A stretch of DNA of 64,000 nt from Wenjunlia tyrosinilytica (GTDB taxonomy: Bacteria > Actinomycetota > Actinomycetes > Streptomycetales > Streptomycetaceae), in NCBI RefSeq assembly GCF_014646055.1, contig NZ_BMMS01000022.1:62264-126263 (forward strand), in the 5' to 3' direction. Of the stretch, positions 34,844-43,904 are shown in pieces. The translations under genes were made by a program, and so were the position numbers. The notes under the pieces are model-generated. The model was not told the origin of the DNA, did no database searches, and saw nothing but the letters and a program-made list of their open reading frames with translations. Positions within the stretch are counted from its first letter, which is position 1, and each line of letters begins with the position of its first letter.

Positions 34844-36052
34844 GTGCACAGCGATGCGACGGGAGCCTGCGACGTGTCGGTCCAGGCGCAGCGCTACGCC
34901 TTGGCGTTGAAGGACCTCTTCAGCAGGTCGAAGGCTCCGCAGAGGGCGCTGGCCGAGACCTTGAACTACTCCGGCGCGGCCGTCTCCCGGTACTTCTCCG
35001 GTGAGCGGATCCCCGCCGCGGACTTCCATCAGGGCCTCGTCGACTTCCTCTCCGCGCGCGGTGTCACGGTGTCCGACAGCGAGCTTCGCGAGCTGGAGGA
35101 GCTGCGCGGGCAGGCACTCGCCGCGGGCTCCGCCATGGGCAGCCAACTCGCCTGCCTGCGTGAGGATGTCGAGCGCCTCACGGTTCAGCTGGCACAGGCC
35201 CACGAGACGAACCGGTCGGCCGCCCGCGACCTGAGCGCCCTGGGGCAGGAGCTGACGCAGCTCGGCCGGGCGCTGGAGGAGGCACTGGAGCGGGCCGCGG
35301 CCGCGGAGGCGGAACGCGACCGGCTGCGAACGGTCAACGCCGAACAGAGCCGCAGGCTCGAGGACGCCGCCGACTACAACCGCACGGTTGAGTCGGAGCT
35401 GGCGCAGGGCAAGGAGCGCATCGCCCGGCTGCACACCGAGGTGCAGGTGCTCCGGCGTCAGGTGCGGCGCCTCCAGGAGGAGGCCGCCGAACAGGAGAGA
35501 GCGGGCGAACAGGAGAGAGCGGGCGAACAGGAGAGAGCGGGCGAACAGGAGAGAGCCGGCGAGCCGGCCGAGCGGGCGGTCGCCGGGGCGGGCACGCGCA
35601 CGGGCGCCGGGGCGGGCACACGGACGGGCACCGCCACCGCCAAGGCCCGGACCCAGAGCCGCCCCCGTCGTACGCGGTCGGAGACGGCCGAGGGGTCCGA
35701 CGACATCACCGGCGGCGACTCGGTGACCGGTACCACGTCGCCCCGGCCGACCGGCGAGGGCCGCCTCGACGACGGGACGGGTGCCCCGCTCGACGACGGG
35801 CCGGGAATCCAGCGGGGGCAGGCGGAGCCGGTCGGTCGCCGCCGCCGCATGACCGACACGTGGGTGATCGCCGTGGCCGTGGTGATGGGCGCGGCAGGTG
35901 CGCTCGTGACGGAGACGGCCGCCCACGACATGGGCCAGGACATCGCCGCGGGCGCTGCCGTCGCCGCGGTCGTCTATGCCACCGAGCTCGCGAGCGAGGC
36001 CGTCGCCGACCGCGGTGCGAGACGCCGGAAAGGCACCGACGGCGGCGCATGA
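34844..36052 (+). CDS. helix-turn-helix / coiled-coil / membrane-anchored protein
   Basis: 402 residues from a GTG with GGAGG/AGGA upstream. Residues 15-65 are an XRE-like helix-turn-helix related to that of the divergent ATPase (LKDLFSRSKAPQRALAETLN, GAAVSRYFSGERIPAADF; shared F-x-GER-x-P end). Residues 75-215 form a long coiled coil, then four EQERAG repeats and a 100-residue disordered linker. The end has one or two hydrophobic segments (WVIAVAVVMGAAGALVTET, AAGAAVAAVVYATELA), so the C-terminus is membrane-bound with the DNA/partner-binding domain in the cytosol. Family unknown to me by name. Confidence 0.8.
   Translation: MHSDATGACDVSVQAQRYALALKDLFSRSKAPQRALAETLNYSGAAVSRYFSGERIPAADFHQGLVDFLSARGVTVSDSELRELEELRGQALAAGSAMGSQLACLREDVERLTVQLAQAHETNRSAARDLSALGQELTQLGRALEEALERAAAAEAERDRLRTVNAEQSRRLEDAADYNRTVESELAQGKERIARLHTEVQVLRRQVRRLQEEAAEQERAGEQERAGEQERAGEQERAGEPAERAVAGAGTRTGAGAGTRTGTATAKARTQSRPRRTRSETAEGSDDITGGDSVTGTTSPRPTGEGRLDDGTGAPLDDGPGIQRGQAEPVGRRRRMTDTWVIAVAVVMGAAGALVTETAAHDMGQDIAAGAAVAAVVYATELASEAVADRGARRRKGTDGGA
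35489..35560 (+). repeat. four 18-bp coding tandem repeats (EQERAG)
   Basis: GAACAGGAGAGAGCGGGC occurs three times exactly and once with one change, in frame. They lengthen the coiled-coil/linker of the membrane-anchored helix-turn-helix protein and look recently expanded. Confidence 0.9.
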
Positions 36053-36127
36053 CCATCTGCGGCGGCCCACCCGAACCGGGACACGTGGCCGCCGGTCGAC
36101 TGTGAACAGCATGTGGGGGATGTCTTG

Positions 36128-37933
36128 GTGTCAGCACGCTGGTCCCGGCTGCGGCCCATGGTCGCCGGCGTCACCGCCGGCGGTGTGGCGCTCGTGGGGA
36201 TGTACGTGTTCCTCAAGGGTTCCGGGGACGAACCTCCGCAGCCGATTCCGTGCGAGGTGTCGATCACGGTGGCGTCCTCGCAGGAGAAGGCGGACGTGCT
36301 GTCGGACCTGGCGGCGCGCTACAACCGCGCCAAGGGGTGCAAGCACGTGCAGGTCTTCGCCGACGGCTCCGGTGACGTCCTCGACTCACTGGCCCACGGC
36401 TGGAAACCGGAGGAGCACCAGGGCCACGATGTTCCCGAGGTGTGGAGCCCGGCGGCGACGGTCTGGGCGCGGATGCTGCCGAAGGAGGCGGACGGGCACG
36501 ACCGGTACCGCGTGATCAACTACTCCGAGGGCCGACTGCCCTCGGTGGCGCAGACCCCCGTGGTGCTCGCCATGCCCGAGACGATCGCGACCAAGCTCGG
36601 ATGGCCCGGCCGGGCGATCGGCTGGTCCACCTTGCAGCAGATGGCCGACGACCCCGCGAAGTGGAAGAAGGCCACCGGCGGCGGGGCGGGCACCTTCAAG
36701 CTCGGCAAGTCCAACCCCAACTACGCCACCACCGGCCTCACTTCGCTGTTCGAAGCCTATGCCGTGGCGAGCAACACGCCCACACAGGATCTGACCACCC
36801 GCACCCCGGAGGACGGGACGGTGCGGGAGCGGGTGAGGAGAGTGGAGGCCGCCACCATCCACTACGGGGAGACCTCACTGGTCTACCTGTGCAACCTCGC
36901 TCGCGCCGACGCCGCGCACAAGGCCCTGGGCTATGTGAGTGTGGTCCCGCTCGAGGAGAAGTCGGTCTACGAGTACAACCGGGGCCGCCGCGTCGGCTGC
37001 GAGGACACCCACCGACCGCACGAGCGGCTGGTGGCGGTCCACCCCGAGGAGGGCACCCTGGTCTCGGACGCCCCCTACGGCATCCTGTCCACCGTCAACA
37101 GAGACCAGCGCCTGCGCCCTCTGGCCGAGGACTTCCTCAAATTCCTGCACGAGTCGGCGCAGCAGGACACCATCAAGGACAGGGGTTTCCGCGGAGGCGT
37201 CGACGGCGAACTCGCCCCGAAGGTCGCCTCGGCCCTCAAACCGGCCGACACACGGATGCCGAAGGTCTCCGAGCTGCCGGCACCGGAGGCGCTCAACGCC
37301 ATCCGCAGGTCCTGGCAGAAGGTCCGCAAGCCGGCCCGTGTCCTGCTCGTCCTGGATGTGTCCGGTTCCATGAGTTACGACCCGCGCTCCCAGGCACCGC
37401 CCGCCCGGGGCAACCCCTCCCGGCTGGACCAGGTCAAGGCAGCCGCGAAGGCGGCCCTCGCCGACTTCGACGCCCACGACGAGGTCGGCCTGTGGAAGTT
37501 CTCCGGCGACAGGAGCACCTCCTCGACCCCCTACAGCGAACTCGTCGCGCCCGGCCCCATCGCCGCCACCGCCCCTCGGATAAGGGACGAGGTCTCCCAT
37601 CTGAGCCCCGAGCACGACACTGCCCTGTACGTCACCATCCGGGCCGCCCGCGAACGGCTGGCCCGGACCGCTCCGGACGCCATCAACGCCGTCGTCGTCC
37701 TGACCGATGGCCAGAACTTCTACAAGCCCGGCTACGGCATCAAGGATCTGACGAAGGACATCGACGCCTACGGCAAGGGGCGGCCGGTACGTGTCTTCAC
37801 CATCGCCTACAGCGGGAACGCACCGGTGGAGTCGCTGCTGGAGATCACCCGGGCGGGGGGAGGGTTCAACTACGACTCCACCGACCCCGACCGGATCGAG
37901 AAGGTTCTGCGGGAAGTGATCAGCAACTTCTGA
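36128..37933 (+). CDS. membrane-anchored solute-binding-protein / VWA fusion
   Basis: 601 residues. The GTG at 36128 follows GGGGGA with good spacing. A single N-terminal membrane helix (MVAGVTAGGVALVGMYVFL) is followed by a periplasmic-binding-protein-like domain (about 35-380: CEVSITVASSQEKADVLSDL, VWSPAATVWARM, QTPVVLAMPETIATKLGW). A von Willebrand A domain with a complete MIDAS motif (LVLDVSGSMSYD; later VVVLTDGQNFY) occupies about 410-600. The protein should face outward and bind a ligand and a metal-dependent partner. It lies 75 bases behind the coiled-coil gene and is probably co-transcribed. Function unknown. Confidence 0.85.
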   Translation: MSARWSRLRPMVAGVTAGGVALVGMYVFLKGSGDEPPQPIPCEVSITVASSQEKADVLSDLAARYNRAKGCKHVQVFADGSGDVLDSLAHGWKPEEHQGHDVPEVWSPAATVWARMLPKEADGHDRYRVINYSEGRLPSVAQTPVVLAMPETIATKLGWPGRAIGWSTLQQMADDPAKWKKATGGGAGTFKLGKSNPNYATTGLTSLFEAYAVASNTPTQDLTTRTPEDGTVRERVRRVEAATIHYGETSLVYLCNLARADAAHKALGYVSVVPLEEKSVYEYNRGRRVGCEDTHRPHERLVAVHPEEGTLVSDAPYGILSTVNRDQRLRPLAEDFLKFLHESAQQDTIKDRGFRGGVDGELAPKVASALKPADTRMPKVSELPAPEALNAIRRSWQKVRKPARVLLVLDVSGSMSYDPRSQAPPARGNPSRLDQVKAAAKAALADFDAHDEVGLWKFSGDRSTSSTPYSELVAPGPIAATAPRIRDEVSHLSPEHDTALYVTIRAARERLARTAPDAINAVVVLTDGQNFYKPGYGIKDLTKDIDAYGKGRPVRVFTIAYSGNAPVESLLEITRAGGGFNYDSTDPDRIEKVLREVISNF

Positions 37934-38169
37934 GGCCCAAGGTGGTCCGGCGGTGTGAGAGGGGGAGGAGACCCCGGCGGTGTGAGGAGGGGTGGACGCA
38001 GTGAAGCGCCCGGTCGGCGCCGCGTGACCTCCTCCCCATGCCGTGCGGGGCGGCCGGAGGCCCGACGCCTCGGCGCCGCTGCGCGGTCGTGCGCATGCGG
38101 TGGGCGTCCGGACGTGCCGGGGGCGACGACCTCTCACTCAATGGCCGGACGGCATGCTTCCATAGGCGT

Positions 38170-40914
38170 ATGGCCCGACCCATGGGTCTTCGCCGACCAA
38201 GTCGGCGCGAGCGCCCGCGTGACAGACGTGAGCACGACACACAGTACGAGCGACGCCAGGCCCCCTACACGCCGGGGCGGCGCTCGCGATTCGCGTTGAG
38301 CGTGCGCAGCGTCGCGGGCCAGGTCTTCGTCCTCCAAGTGGTCGTCGTCGTGCTGCTCGTCCTCGCCGCCGTGGTCGTCCTCCTTCTGCAGGCGCGGCAC
38401 GACACCACCCGCGAGGCCCGCAACCGGTCGGTCGCCGTCGCCGAGACCTTCGCGCACGCCCCCGGCATCCAGCAGGCGCTCAAGCTCCCGAACCCCACCG
38501 CGGTGCTCCAGCCGACGGCCGAGGCCGCGCGCAAGAGCTCGGGCGTGGACTTCATCGTCGTGATGAACACGGACGGCATCCGCTACACCCACCCCAAGCC
38601 GGACCGGATCGGGAAGAGGTTCGTGGGCACGATCCAGCCCGCGCTCGCCGGGCAGACCATCACCGAGACCGTCAATGGAACGATCGGCCGCCTGGTGCAG
38701 GCGGTGGTCCCCGTGCAGGACGCCCGCGGCCATGTCGTGGGCCTGGTGAGCGCGGGGATCACGATCAAGAAGATCAGCGGTGTGGTGGACCGGCAGCTGC
38801 CGATCCTCCTCGGCGCCGCCGCGGCCGCCCTCGCCCTGGCCACGGGCGGGACGGCACTGGTGACCCGGCGGCTGCGGCGGCAGACCCATGGGCTCGACCC
38901 CTCCGAGATGACCCGGATGTACGAGCACCATGACGCGGTGCTGCACAGTGTGCGCGAAGGTGTGATCATCGTCGGCGGGGACGACCGGCTCCTGCTGGCC
39001 AACGACGAGGCCTGCCGACTGCTCGATCTGCCCGCCGACGCCGAGGGCCGCCCGGTCGAGGAGCTGGGCCTCGAGCCGCGGGCCGCCGAGCTGCTGACCT
39101 CGCGCCGGGTCGTCACCGATGAGGTGCTGCCCGCCGGGGAGCGGTTGCTGGCGGTGAACAACCGCCCCACCGACCGTGACGGAGGGCCGCCCGGCAGCGT
39201 CGCCACACTGAGGGACTCCACCGAGCTGCGGGCGCTGTCCGGCCGGGCCGAGGGAGCGCGCAGGCGCCTCAACCTGCTCTACGACGCCAGTGTCGACATC
39301 GGCACCACGCTCGATGTGACCCGGACGGCGGAGGAGCTCGCACAGGTCAGCGTCCCCCGGTTCGCCGACTTCGTCACCGTCGATCTGGCGGAGCCGGTCC
39401 TGCGGGGGGACGAGCCCGCCTCGGCCGACGGCGCGCAAATGCGCCGGGTCGCGATCAGGGGCATTGACGCGGCCCATCCGTTCTACCCGACGGGATGGCT
39501 GATCGACTGGAGGCCTTCCACGCCGCAGGCATGGGGCTTGAGCGGGAACGCCGTGGTGGAACCCCACCTGGAGGCCGCCGGAGGATGGCGGGCGCAGGAT
39601 CCCGAGTGGACCGCGAAGATCCTGGACTCCGGGGTCCACTCGCTCATCGCCGCCCCCCTGCGGGCGCGCGGTGTCCTGCTGGGCGTGGTCAACTTCTGGC
39701 GCTCGAAGAAGCCCGACCCCTTCGAGGAGGACGACCTCTCCCTCGCCGAGGAACTGGCCGCCCGCGCCGCCGTCTGCATCGACAACGCCCGCCGCTACAC
39801 CCGCGAGCACACCATGGCCGTGACCCTTCAGCACAGCCTGCTGCCCCGAGGCTTCCCCGAGCAGGACGCGCTCGACATCGCCCACCGCTATCTGCCGGCG
39901 CAGGCGGGTGTGGGCGGCGACTGGTTCGACGTCATCCCTTTGCCCGGCGCCCGCGTCGCCCTGGTCGTGGGCGATGTCGTGGGCCATGGACTGCACGCCG
40001 CCGCCACCATGGGCCGGCTGCGCACCGCGGTGCACAACTTCTCGGCCCTCGACCTGCCGCCCGACGAACTGCTCGGACACCTCGACGAACTGGTCACCCG
40101 CATCGACCAGGACGAGGCGGCGGCGGGCGGGGACGCCGCGATCACCGGGGCCACATGCCTGTACGCCATCTACGACGCGGTCTCCGGGAACTGCACCCTC
40201 TCGCGGGCCGGGCACCTGCTGCCCGCGGTGGTGCGCCCCGACGGTACCGCGCGCTTCCTCGAGGTCCCGGCGGGTCCGCCGCTGGGGCTCGGCACGCTGC
40301 CCTTCGAGACCATGGAGCTGTCCCTGCCCGAGGGCAGCCAGCTGGTGCTGTACACCGACGGCCTTGTCGAGGACCGCAACCGGGACATCGACGCCGGGCT
40401 CGAACTCCTGCGCGGCGTGCTGGCTCACGCGGGGCGGGCCCCGGAGGAGACCTGCCGTGCGGTGTTCGAGGTCCTGCTGCCCGCCCATCCGAGCGACGAC
40501 ATCGCCCTGCTCGTCGCCCGCACCCGCAGGCTCGCCTCCGACCGGGTCGCCGAGTGGGAGGTGCCGTCCGTCCCGGAGGCGGTCGCCGGAGTGCGCGCCG
40601 CCGTGACCGGCCGTCTGGAGGGGTGGGGGCTGGACGACCTCGCGTTCAGCACGGAGCTGATCCTCAGTGAGCTGATCACCAACGCCATCCGCTACACCGG
40701 CGGCTCGATCCGCGTCCGCCTGCTCTGCGACCGCGCCCTGATCTGCGAGGTCTCCGACACGAGCAACACCTCCCCGCACCTGCGGTACGCGGCGACGATG
40801 GACGAGGGCGGCCGAGGCCTGTTCCTGGTGGCCCAGTTCGCCGAGCGCTGGGGGACGCGCTACACCACGACCGGCAAGGTCATCTGGGCCGAGCAGGCCC
40901 TGCCCCGCAGGTGA
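38170..40914 (+). CDS. membrane Cache-PAS-GAF-PP2C-HATPase sensor phosphatase
   Basis: About 914 residues. TM1 (FVLQVVVVVLLVLAAVVVLL) and TM2 (ILLGAAAAALALATGGTAL) bracket an extracytoplasmic Cache domain (FIVVMNTDGIRYTHPKPDRI). Then PAS (about 250-340), GAF (about 365-530), a PP2C/SpoIIE domain (about 545-760: LQHSLLPRGF, GGDWFDVIPL, VVGDVVGHGLHA, SDDIALLVAR) and a C-terminal HATPase of the anti-sigma-kinase kind (ELILSELITNAIRYTGG, GGRGLFLVAQFAERWG). It thus joins the switch phosphatase and kinase in one sensor. The exact start is uncertain because no ribosome site is clear. The region 37934-38169 before it has only a 24-bp direct repeat. Confidence 0.92.
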   Translation: MARPMGLRRPSRRERPRDRREHDTQYERRQAPYTPGRRSRFALSVRSVAGQVFVLQVVVVVLLVLAAVVVLLLQARHDTTREARNRSVAVAETFAHAPGIQQALKLPNPTAVLQPTAEAARKSSGVDFIVVMNTDGIRYTHPKPDRIGKRFVGTIQPALAGQTITETVNGTIGRLVQAVVPVQDARGHVVGLVSAGITIKKISGVVDRQLPILLGAAAAALALATGGTALVTRRLRRQTHGLDPSEMTRMYEHHDAVLHSVREGVIIVGGDDRLLLANDEACRLLDLPADAEGRPVEELGLEPRAAELLTSRRVVTDEVLPAGERLLAVNNRPTDRDGGPPGSVATLRDSTELRALSGRAEGARRRLNLLYDASVDIGTTLDVTRTAEELAQVSVPRFADFVTVDLAEPVLRGDEPASADGAQMRRVAIRGIDAAHPFYPTGWLIDWRPSTPQAWGLSGNAVVEPHLEAAGGWRAQDPEWTAKILDSGVHSLIAAPLRARGVLLGVVNFWRSKKPDPFEEDDLSLAEELAARAAVCIDNARRYTREHTMAVTLQHSLLPRGFPEQDALDIAHRYLPAQAGVGGDWFDVIPLPGARVALVVGDVVGHGLHAAATMGRLRTAVHNFSALDLPPDELLGHLDELVTRIDQDEAAAGGDAAITGATCLYAIYDAVSGNCTLSRAGHLLPAVVRPDGTARFLEVPAGPPLGLGTLPFETMELSLPEGSQLVLYTDGLVEDRNRDIDAGLELLRGVLAHAGRAPEETCRAVFEVLLPAHPSDDIALLVARTRRLASDRVAEWEVPSVPEAVAGVRAAVTGRLEGWGLDDLAFSTELILSELITNAIRYTGGSIRVRLLCDRALICEVSDTSNTSPHLRYAATMDEGGRGLFLVAQFAERWGTRYTTTGKVIWAEQALPRR

Positions 40915-40929
40915 GGGCCCGGCAGGCAG

Positions 40930-40999
40930 AACCGGCGGGCCAGAACCGGCGGGCCAGAACCGGCGGGCGAGAACCGGCAGATGAGAACCCGCAGGTGAG
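40930..40999. repeat. five degenerate 14-bp tandem repeats
   Basis: Units of the type AACCGGCGGGCCAG, the first two identical and the others diverging, directly behind the sensor phosphatase stop codon. Confidence 0.7.
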
Positions 41000-41030
41000 G
41001 GCCCGGAAGGCAGGGACTTCTCCCTCACAT

Positions 41031-41056
41031 GGTGCGGCGTGTGTGCCGCACCTTTT
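41031..41056 (+). terminator. intrinsic terminator behind the sensor phosphatase gene
   Basis: GGTGCGGC-GTGTGT-GCCGCACC followed by TTTT: perfect 8-bp stem with a T-run. Confidence 0.85.
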
Positions 41057-41143
41057 CCGCGCCCCCGGTCCGACCCCGCGTCAATCCCCTCCGGGTGCCC
41101 ACTGAGCGCGACAACCCGTCCCTTCACCTTCTCGCGCACGAAA

Positions 41144-41175
41144 ATTGGTCTGGACCTTGACTGGTATAGACCAAG
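41144..41175 (+). promoter_or_regulatory. two DasR/chitinase-type operator repeats
   Basis: ATTGGTCTGGACCTTG and ACTGGTATAGACCAAG lie side by side. Each resembles the DasR operator consensus and the 12-bp direct repeats known from Streptomyces chitinase promoters. They lie 45 bases ahead of the chitinase start and imply induction by chitin breakdown products. Confidence 0.8.
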
Positions 41176-41219
41176 GGCGGTTGAGTGCTGCCAATTCCCC
41201 CACGAGAAGGAGTGAACGA

Positions 41220-42290
41220 GTGTCGAAGAAGCGGATGGTGGCGTTTCTGACCGCTGCGACGCTGGCCGGCGGTCTCTCGCTTGTCATGCCCCTGAGCAAT
41301 GCCTCGGCCGCGAGCTGCGCTTCCGCGTGGAACGCCTCGACGGCGTACCAGGGTGGCGCGACGGTCTCCTACGGCGGTCACAACTGGTCCGCGAAGTGGT
41401 GGACCCAGAACGAGACCCCCAGCAGCGGCTCCCAGGTCTGGGCGGACCAGGGCGCCTGCGGCGGCGGTTCGACACCGACCGACCCCGGGACGTGCAACCA
41501 CCCGAACTGGGTCGCCGGAAAGTCCTATGCCACCGGTGACATCGTCAAGTACACCGACGGCAAGCTCTACCGGGCCACCCACGACAACCCGGGGTACGAC
41601 CCGGTGATCAGCACGTGGTACTGGGAGCCGTACTCCTGTGGCCCCACAACGCCGTCGGACCCCAACCCGTCGGGTTTCGTGGTGAGCGAGGCGCAGTTCA
41701 ACCAGATGTTCCCGAACCGCAACTCCTTCTACACCTACAGCGGTCTGAAGGCGGCCCTGAGCGCCTACCCCGCCTTCGCCAACACGGGCAGCGCCACCGT
41801 CAAGAAGCAGGAGGCCGCGGCGTTCCTGGCCAATGTCAGCCACGAGACCGGCGGGCTGGTCTACATCGTCGAGCAGAACACGGCCAACTACCCGCACTAC
41901 TGCGACGCGAGCCAGTCGTACGGGTGCCCGGCCGGCCAGTCCGCGTACTACGGCCGCGGTCCCATCCAACTGAGCTGGAACTTCAACTACAAGGCGGCGG
42001 GCGACGCGCTCGGCATCGACCTGCTCCACAATCCCAACCTGGTGCAGAACGACCCGGCCGTCGCCTGGAAGACCGGCCTGTGGTACTGGAACACGCAGAG
42101 CGGCCCCGGCACCATGACCCCGCACAACGCGATGGTCAACGGGGCCGGGTTCGGTGAGACGATCCGCAGCATCAACGGCTCGCTGGAGTGCAACGGCAGG
42201 AACCCCGCCCAGGTCCAGAGCCGGATCGACGCCTACCAGCGCTTCGTGCAGATCCTGGGCACCACGGCCGGCGGCAATCTGAGCTGCTGA
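41220..42290 (+). CDS. secreted GH19 chitinase with two chitin-binding modules
   Basis: 356 residues from a GTG with AAGGAG. Signal peptide ends at ASA. Two chitin-binding modules follow: CASAWNASTAYQGGATVSYG and GHNWSAKWWTQNETP (family 5/12), then WVAGKSYATGDIVKYTDGKL to TWYWEPYSC. The GH19 domain starts near residue 155 (VSEAQFNQMFPNRNSFYTY) with the catalytic Glu in NVSHETGGLVYIVEQN and the conserved YYGRGPIQLSWNFNY. It is an endochitinase, also active on fungal walls in known members. Two tandem carbohydrate-binding modules are more than the common single one. Confidence 0.96.
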   Translation: MSKKRMVAFLTAATLAGGLSLVMPLSNASAASCASAWNASTAYQGGATVSYGGHNWSAKWWTQNETPSSGSQVWADQGACGGGSTPTDPGTCNHPNWVAGKSYATGDIVKYTDGKLYRATHDNPGYDPVISTWYWEPYSCGPTTPSDPNPSGFVVSEAQFNQMFPNRNSFYTYSGLKAALSAYPAFANTGSATVKKQEAAAFLANVSHETGGLVYIVEQNTANYPHYCDASQSYGCPAGQSAYYGRGPIQLSWNFNYKAAGDALGIDLLHNPNLVQNDPAVAWKTGLWYWNTQSGPGTMTPHNAMVNGAGFGETIRSINGSLECNGRNPAQVQSRIDAYQRFVQILGTTAGGNLSC

Positions 42291-42335
42291 CCGAGCCGTG
42301 ACCGCCGGGGCCCTCACCGCCGGCCCATGGGCCGC

Positions 42336-42388
42336 CTGCCGTCCCTCCCGGCCGTCCGTACCCGCTCCGGACGCAGGGAGGGCGGCAG
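42336..42388. terminator. bidirectional stem-loop between chitinase and hydrolase genes
   Basis: CTGCCGTCCCTCCC pairs with GGGAGGGCGGCAG (one bulge), with an inner GTCCG/CGGAC stem. It lies between convergent genes. Confidence 0.65.
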
Positions 42389-42416
42389 TGCGGTTCTGCG
42401 TCGCCGCCGCCAGTTC

Positions 42417-43616
42417 CTACTTGGGCAGGCGCTCCAGGAGCCAGGTGCCCAGTTCCTCGGTCATCTTCGAGTGGAGCAGGTTGTCACTGGAGCAGATGAA
42501 CTCGTCCAGCTCGCTGTCCTCCGGAGGCAGAGCGCTGACGTCGGCGTAGAGGTTCGCAGCGGTGTCCAGGTCGCGGATGGCGACGGCGCTGACGGTCGGG
42601 ACGAAGCAGATGGAGGGATGGTCGGCCTGCGTGGCCCCGTACTTCACCAGTTCCTGGCGGGCGATCTCGAAGCTGTCCAGCGTTCCGCCGGGAGCGCCGT
42701 CGAACTCCAGCATGCCGTCGGTGCGCACCTCGATGGGGTCGGCGATGAGGACGCTCTTGAGCTTGGCGACGAGCCGGTCGTCCCCGGACGCCTGTGTGTA
42801 GAGGGTGGTGCCCTTCAACGGGTGGAGCGCCCCGGTGCACTTGAGCGCTTCCACGCCGGGCGGCACGCCGTTGCCGACGCCGTGCCCGGCTCCGTTGGCC
42901 AGACCGATCTTGCGCAGCTTGCGCGGCCAGCCCCCGACCTCCCGCAGGGCGTCCAGGAATTCGCCGCGCATGGGGTCCTCGCGCACCTGTGCGTCGTACT
43001 CGTCGATGTGGTGGACCAGGAGCTGGCGTGCCGCGTCGCTGTTGATCTGCTTGGACATGGCGTCGGTGAGCGGGCGCAGGAAGTGCGCCAGCGCCTGGAG
43101 GCCGATCGGGATCCACGCGCCCCGGTGGGGGCTGTCGTAGGAGAAGTAGACCTCCGTGCGGTGCTCGATGTCCTCGTGCTCCATCTTCGCCAGCGCGTAG
43201 CGGGTGACGAGTCCGCCCATGCTGAAGCCGCCGACCGCCAGCCCGGCCCGGCGCCCGGGAGCGTTGGCCGCCTTGTCGATGCACTCGGTGGCGGTCTCGG
43301 CGTTTGCGAGGATCGACGCGGAGCGCTCGGTGTATCCGAGCAGGATCAGGTCGTTGCCCCGCTCGCGCATACGGCTGATGAAGGGGAAGTCGCCGCGCTC
43401 CATCCCGTGCCAGAGCATGTCCATGTCGCTGCGGCCGGAGTTGAAGCCGTCGGAGAAGATCACGGGATTGACGACCTCGGAGTGCCCGGCGCCGTAGTAC
43501 ACCCATGCCTCGCCGCCCCGCAGGGGCCAGATGTCGTCCGGTTGCGGCGCCGGGGGCGGTGCCGGGACCGCGGTGGGCGTCAGCATGTTCCACGGCTGCA
43601 CGGTCGGCTCGCTCAT
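42417..43616 (-). CDS. alpha/beta-hydrolase, lipase-like
   Basis: 399 residues, AAGGGGATG before the ATG. The nucleophile elbow is GGFSMGGLVTRYAL (GxSxG) near residue 128, in the style of PGAP1/DUF676 lipases. SYDSPHRGAWIPIGLQA supports a lipase-type fold. No signal peptide. The catalytic Asp and His cannot be placed with certainty. Substrate unknown. Confidence 0.8.
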   Translation of the reverse strand: MSEPTVQPWNMLTPTAVPAPPPAPQPDDIWPLRGGEAWVYYGAGHSEVVNPVIFSDGFNSGRSDMDMLWHGMERGDFPFISRMRERGNDLILLGYTERSASILANAETATECIDKAANAPGRRAGLAVGGFSMGGLVTRYALAKMEHEDIEHRTEVYFSYDSPHRGAWIPIGLQALAHFLRPLTDAMSKQINSDAARQLLVHHIDEYDAQVREDPMRGEFLDALREVGGWPRKLRKIGLANGAGHGVGNGVPPGVEALKCTGALHPLKGTTLYTQASGDDRLVAKLKSVLIADPIEVRTDGMLEFDGAPGGTLDSFEIARQELVKYGATQADHPSICFVPTVSAVAIRDLDTAANLYADVSALPPEDSELDEFICSSDNLLHSKMTEELGTWLLERLPK

Positions 43617-43904
43617 GAGCCATCCCCTTTCAGTCTACTCAACGGAGAGTGTCCGCACATCACGGAGAGTGATGTCGACTGAGGGGAGTGTCGCGTACGG
43701 CCGGGGCCGGACACTCCCGCCGCACGGGAGCGGATTCCACCCGGTATCGGGTGATGTTCCTCCGGTATCGGCCGCCGAGGCCGACCTTCACAGTTTCATG
43801 ATTGTGTGACGGTTCGCCCCTCGTCGGTAACAGCGTGGCCTGTGCGTCCTTCCGGGTGCCTATGATCCACAGCGATCTACGAAGGACACGGAAACGGGGC
43901 AGCG

